This document shows positions 4,763 to 7,520 of a DNA stretch of 7,520 nucleotides, in pieces. The notes under the pieces were generated by a model, which saw only the letters and a program-made list of their open reading frames with translations, was not told the DNA's origin and searched no databases. Position numbers and translations under genes: made by a program. This DNA is from Desulfobacteraceae bacterium. GTDB taxonomy: Bacteria > Desulfobacterota > Desulfobacteria > Desulfobacterales > SURF-7. Location: assembly GCA_030619585.1 (NCBI GenBank), contig JAUXBD010000058.1, forward strand, positions 1-7,520. Direction: 5' to 3'. The first letter of the stretch is position 1. The number at the start of each line of letters is the position of its first letter.

Positions 4763-6277
4763 TCACATAATCCCTTTAAAGCTTTTACTCTTTTCGGTCG
4801 GCAGAATAACAGTAAACGAGGTTCCCTTATTAACTTCACTGTCCACATCAATAAAGCCGTCAAGGGAATCTACTATTTCCTTTACAATCGGCAGCCCCAA
4901 CCCTGTGCCGGTTATAAACCGGGTCTTGTTATTTTTGACCCTGTAGAAACGCTCAAATATTTTATCAGTATACTTTGCGTCTATCCCAAAACCGTTATCT
5001 TTCACAATAACCCTCAGGTTGTTCCCTGACATGTCCGCCGTCACCTTAATTTCACCCCCTTCCGGTGTGTAGTTTATCGAGTTTGATATAAGATTTCCGT
5101 ACACACTTTCCAGGGACATGGGATCAGCCAATACAGGCGCAAGCTGATCTTCCGATATTTCAAGAGTAAGAGTGAGGTTCTTGGCTTTTATCCGCGCGTC
5201 CATAAAGTCGACAATACTTTTCAGAAGTTTTTCAACCTGTACATTCTGAGGATTTCTGGCACCTATTCCGGCCTCAAGACGTGAAAGGTCAAGAAGATCA
5301 CTTATGGTTGTAATCAGCCCCATTGTTTTTTCCTGAGCACGGGCAAGTATGTGCTGATCATCTTCCGGTATTTCTCCGGATATATCCTTGATAACCATTG
5401 CAATCTGCTCATGAATTGTTGAAAGCGGCGACCTCAGCTCGTGGGAGACCTTTGCGATAAATTCGGATTTGAGCTGATCAAGCGCCTTCATCGCTGAGAT
5501 ATCAGCGAGATTGACAACTGCGCCAAGGCATTCCCTTTTTTCTCCGAGAACAGGTCTGGCCCTTGCAATAAGGTATTTTCCTACTGACACCCCAAGCTCA
5601 TGGGAGGGGATATCATCATAATCGATATATTTCCCTTTTGAAATATCCATCACAAGTTCACAGAACTTTTCGTTTGATACATATTCTTCTATCTGCCTGC
5701 CGGGCTCTATACCGGCCTCAAGCCCCATATGCTGACAAAATGCGGGATTTATCAGAACAACCTGACCCTCAGTATTTGTAACCAGCACACCGTTTGGAAG
5801 GGATTCAATAATTGTATGCACCCTGCTCTGCTCTGTATGAAGATCAGAAAGTGTCCTTAAACGTTCTTTTTCAAGTTTTTCCGTGTCAAGTTTGAGCTGA
5901 ATTCTCTCCCTGGCACGGTTTACTACAATGCGGAGCTGGTCAGGTTCATAAGGCTTGGGTATAAAATCATATGCCCCATGCTTCATGGCCTCAATGGCAG
6001 TCTCTACAGTGGCAAACCCTGTAATTACAATTACAAGAATTCCCCTGTTCATCTCCATGATTAACTTCAGAACCTCCATTCCGTCCATGCCCGGCATTTT
6101 CATGTCAAGAAGCACTATGGACGCGGGATAAGTTTTCAACGTTTCAAGTCCCTCATCACCCCTTGACGCTTTTTCCACCAGGAAGTCCATTCTGGTAAGT
6201 ATCCGCTCTGCCCCGTCTCTAAGACTCTGCTCATCGTCTATAACAAGCACTTTTGAGGCATCGAGATTATTCTCCAC
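4763..6277 (-). CDS. REC-PAS-HisKA-HATPase signalling protein (response-regulator receiver fused to sensor kinase)
   Basis: A 504-residue cytosolic signalling protein. Domains in order: receiver (about 9-122) with acidic pair D14/D15, phosphoacceptor D58 (VLLDMKMPG), T86 and K108 (IPKPY); a coiled linker (about 122-150); PAS (about 152-262); HisKA with H279 in SHELRSPL; and HATPase with N399, DNGFG (427-431) and the GTGLGL box (457-462). All catalytic residues are present. I chose GTG 6277 as start because AAGGAG (6284-6289) lies six bases upstream. A TTG at 6292 would place that ribosome site inside the coding region. The start overlaps the end of the upstream kinase by 11 bases, so the two are translationally coupled. 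The upstream kinase probably phosphorylates D58, which could tune this protein's own kinase. No membrane segment and no DNA-binding domain are seen. The downstream target is unknown. Confidence 0.93.
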   Translation of the reverse strand: MENNLDASKVLVIDDEQSLRDGAERILTRMDFLVEKASRGDEGLETLKTYPASIVLLDMKMPGMDGMEVLKLIMEMNRGILVIVITGFATVETAIEAMKHGAYDFIPKPYEPDQLRIVVNRARERIQLKLDTEKLEKERLRTLSDLHTEQSRVHTIIESLPNGVLVTNTEGQVVLINPAFCQHMGLEAGIEPGRQIEEYVSNEKFCELVMDISKGKYIDYDDIPSHELGVSVGKYLIARARPVLGEKRECLGAVVNLADISAMKALDQLKSEFIAKVSHELRSPLSTIHEQIAMVIKDISGEIPEDDQHILARAQEKTMGLITTISDLLDLSRLEAGIGARNPQNVQVEKLLKSIVDFMDARIKAKNLTLTLEISEDQLAPVLADPMSLESVYGNLISNSINYTPEGGEIKVTADMSGNNLRVIVKDNGFGIDAKYTDKIFERFYRVKNNKTRFITGTGLGLPIVKEIVDSLDGFIDVDSEVNKGTSFTVILPTEKSKSFKGIM

Positions 6278-7520
6278 TGCTTTCTCCTTCAATATTTTGA
6301 TGTTTCAGGGGAATTTCTATATACAAGACTGTACCTTCACCCTCCCTGCTTTTTGCTGTAATATTTCCCTTGTGGTCCTGGATAATACCGTAAACCATGC
6401 TGAGCCCCAGCCCTGTCCCTTTCCCTTCCTCCTTGGTAGTAAAAAAAGGTTCAAAAATCTTGCTCAGGGTCTCTTCAGACATTCCATGGCCGGTGTCTGA
6501 TATTTCAATAAACACCATGTCCTTTTTTTCAACCTCGCCCGTGGTAAGTGTAAGCGTTCCTCTCCCCGCCATTGCCTGGGCCGCGTTAAGGATAATGTTC
6601 ATAAATACGTGATTCATCTGCTGGATATCCACAGGGACATCAGGAATATCTTCTTTTAAATTCTTTATTATTTCAATATTCTGAAAAAGCGACTGGTTTT
6701 CAAGTAAAAACAGTGTCCGTGAAATAGCTTGATTGATGTCCTGTAACCTGATCAGATGGCTGGTCTGCCTGGCGAATGCCAGCAGCTCCTTAACAGTGTC
6801 ACGGCACCGCTGGGCATCTAAAAGGATCCGATTCAGATCATCTTGAACCGCATCCTCAAGATCATATTCTTCTAAAATAAGCTTTGTAAACAGGGTTATC
6901 CCGCCGAGGGGATTGTTCAACTGGTGGGCAACGCCTGCTGAAAGCTTTCCAAGAGAGGACATCTTTTCAGCCTGAAGAAGCTGGACCTGTGTCTTTTCAA
7001 GGTCTGACTTTATCCTGAGCTCTTCACGCATATCATGAAAAAAACCTATCGACGCAACCTCCTTATTCCCTTCATATACAATTGAGGCATTAAGATTTAT
7101 AGGAATATTTTCACCGTTCTTTCTTTTAACGTCAACTTGATATGATTTCAGCTTTCCTTTCCCGCCGTTATCATCACTGCGAAGTTTGTGCATAATATCC
7201 CGTGCGCCGTCTTCCGGATAAACATCACAAATATTAAGATGGTCAAGAGCTTCTTGAACGCTGTATCCGCTTATATCAGCTGCTGCATCGTTGAAGATCA
7301 AAACCTTTCCGGTTCGATCAGCAGCCATCACGCCGTCTACAGCGCTTAAAATCAGGTTGCGTAAAAACGCATGGGAACGTTTCAGTTCCCCCTCTACTTC
7401 TTCACTGGCAGGACGTTCAAAATCAAGAAGAACGAGCCCATCAATTTTTTTTCCATCCATGATAGGATATGAAAAGCGGCAGGAAACCCATTCCTGATCG
7501 TTATCACTTTCATGCTTACA
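6267..7520 (-). CDS. PAS-domain sensor histidine kinase, NtrB-like (partial, 5' end outside window)
   Basis: The frame is open to the window edge, giving 417 visible codons. An internal ATG at 7460 has no need to be the start, because the residues before it continue a PAS-like strand pattern (EWVSCRFSYPIMDGKKIDG). Counting from that Met, a full PAS domain spans about 28-148. A short coiled linker follows (about 148-168), then HisKA with phosphoacceptor H179 in GVAHQLNNPLGG. The HATPase has N292 (MNIILNAAQAM), DTGHG at 322-326, FEPFF at 336-340 and the GKGTGLGLS box. The AHQLNNPL form and the FEPFFTTK motif are typical of the NtrB/ZraS-like class. No membrane helix is visible, though one could lie upstream. 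The stop codon TAA (6267-6269) lies inside the next gene. Its likely partner is that gene's receiver domain. The signal it senses is unknown. Confidence 0.92.
   Translation of the reverse strand, partial: CKHESDNDQEWVSCRFSYPIMDGKKIDGLVLLDFERPASEEVEGELKRSHAFLRNLILSAVDGVMAADRTGKVLIFNDAAADISGYSVQEALDHLNICDVYPEDGARDIMHKLRSDDNGGKGKLKSYQVDVKRKNGENIPINLNASIVYEGNKEVASIGFFHDMREELRIKSDLEKTQVQLLQAEKMSSLGKLSAGVAHQLNNPLGGITLFTKLILEEYDLEDAVQDDLNRILLDAQRCRDTVKELLAFARQTSHLIRLQDINQAISRTLFLLENQSLFQNIEIIKNLKEDIPDVPVDIQQMNHVFMNIILNAAQAMAGRGTLTLTTGEVEKKDMVFIEISDTGHGMSEETLSKIFEPFFTTKEEGKGTGLGLSMVYGIIQDHKGNITAKSREGEGTVLYIEIPLKHQNIEGESSGE
6284..6289 (-). promoter_or_regulatory. Ribosome binding site deciding the GTG start of the REC-PAS kinase
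   Basis: AAGGAG on the minus strand lies six bases before GTG 6277. It sits inside the last codons of the upstream kinase gene. Confidence 0.75.

Noticed and set aside
6290..6292. TTG start for the REC-PAS kinase
   Set aside because: The AAGGAG ribosome site lies after this TTG and six bases before GTG 6277, so GTG is the better start.
1..7520. CRISPR array, tRNA or rRNA gene, insertion sequence, attachment site
   Set aside because: I looked on both strands and saw no regularly spaced long repeats, cloverleaf-like segments, transposase genes or terminal inverted repeats.

Overview
The window looks like a chromosomal segment of an anaerobic Desulfobacterota (deltaproteobacterial) sulfate reducer or syntroph that runs the Wood-Ljungdahl pathway. 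The main evidence is a tetrahaem class III cytochrome c3 gene in one operon with MetV- and MetF-type methylenetetrahydrofolate reductase subunits and membrane/iron-sulfur electron carriers. Every gene I can support lies on the minus strand, so transcription runs from high to low coordinates.

Layout in transcription order. (1) Positions 7520-4763 hold two sensor kinases that overlap by 11 bases: a PAS/HisKA/HATPase kinase whose 5' end lies outside the window, and a REC-PAS-HisKA-HATPase protein. No DNA-binding output domain is present in the visible part. (2) Positions 4762-4552 are a non-coding gap with a bulged hairpin, a possible TTGACA box and three copies of a 10-base direct repeat. (3) Positions 4551-1324 hold a tight five-gene operon: periplasmic tetrahaem cytochrome c3, MetV, a five-helix NarI/TmcC-like cytochrome b, a HdrC-like protein with two Fe-S motifs, and MetF. 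A hairpin terminator follows. (4) Positions 1323-1080 hold that terminator plus a promoter and leader for serA. (5) Positions 1079-1 hold serA (phosphoglycerate dehydrogenase), cut off by the window edge.

Read together, the five-gene operon looks like a membrane-bound methylene-THF reductase / methyl-THF dehydrogenase. The proposed electron path joins periplasmic c3 haems (and/or quinone), membrane b haems, cytosolic Fe-S clusters and MetV/MetF. The parts list resembles Tmc/Hdr-type complexes of sulfate reducers, with MetV and MetF at the cytoplasmic end. This is inference from gene content.

The second striking point is an in-frame amber codon (TAG, 2149-2151) at codon 34 of metF. Coding similarity to MetF continues in the same frame on both sides, and the catalytic Glu lies before the amber. 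It may be a sequencing error, a recent nonsense mutation, or a translated UAG (pyrrolysine or suppression). The window alone cannot decide. Three genes here use TAG as their apparent normal stop, which argues against free UAG translation, although two of those have an in-frame TAA within four codons.
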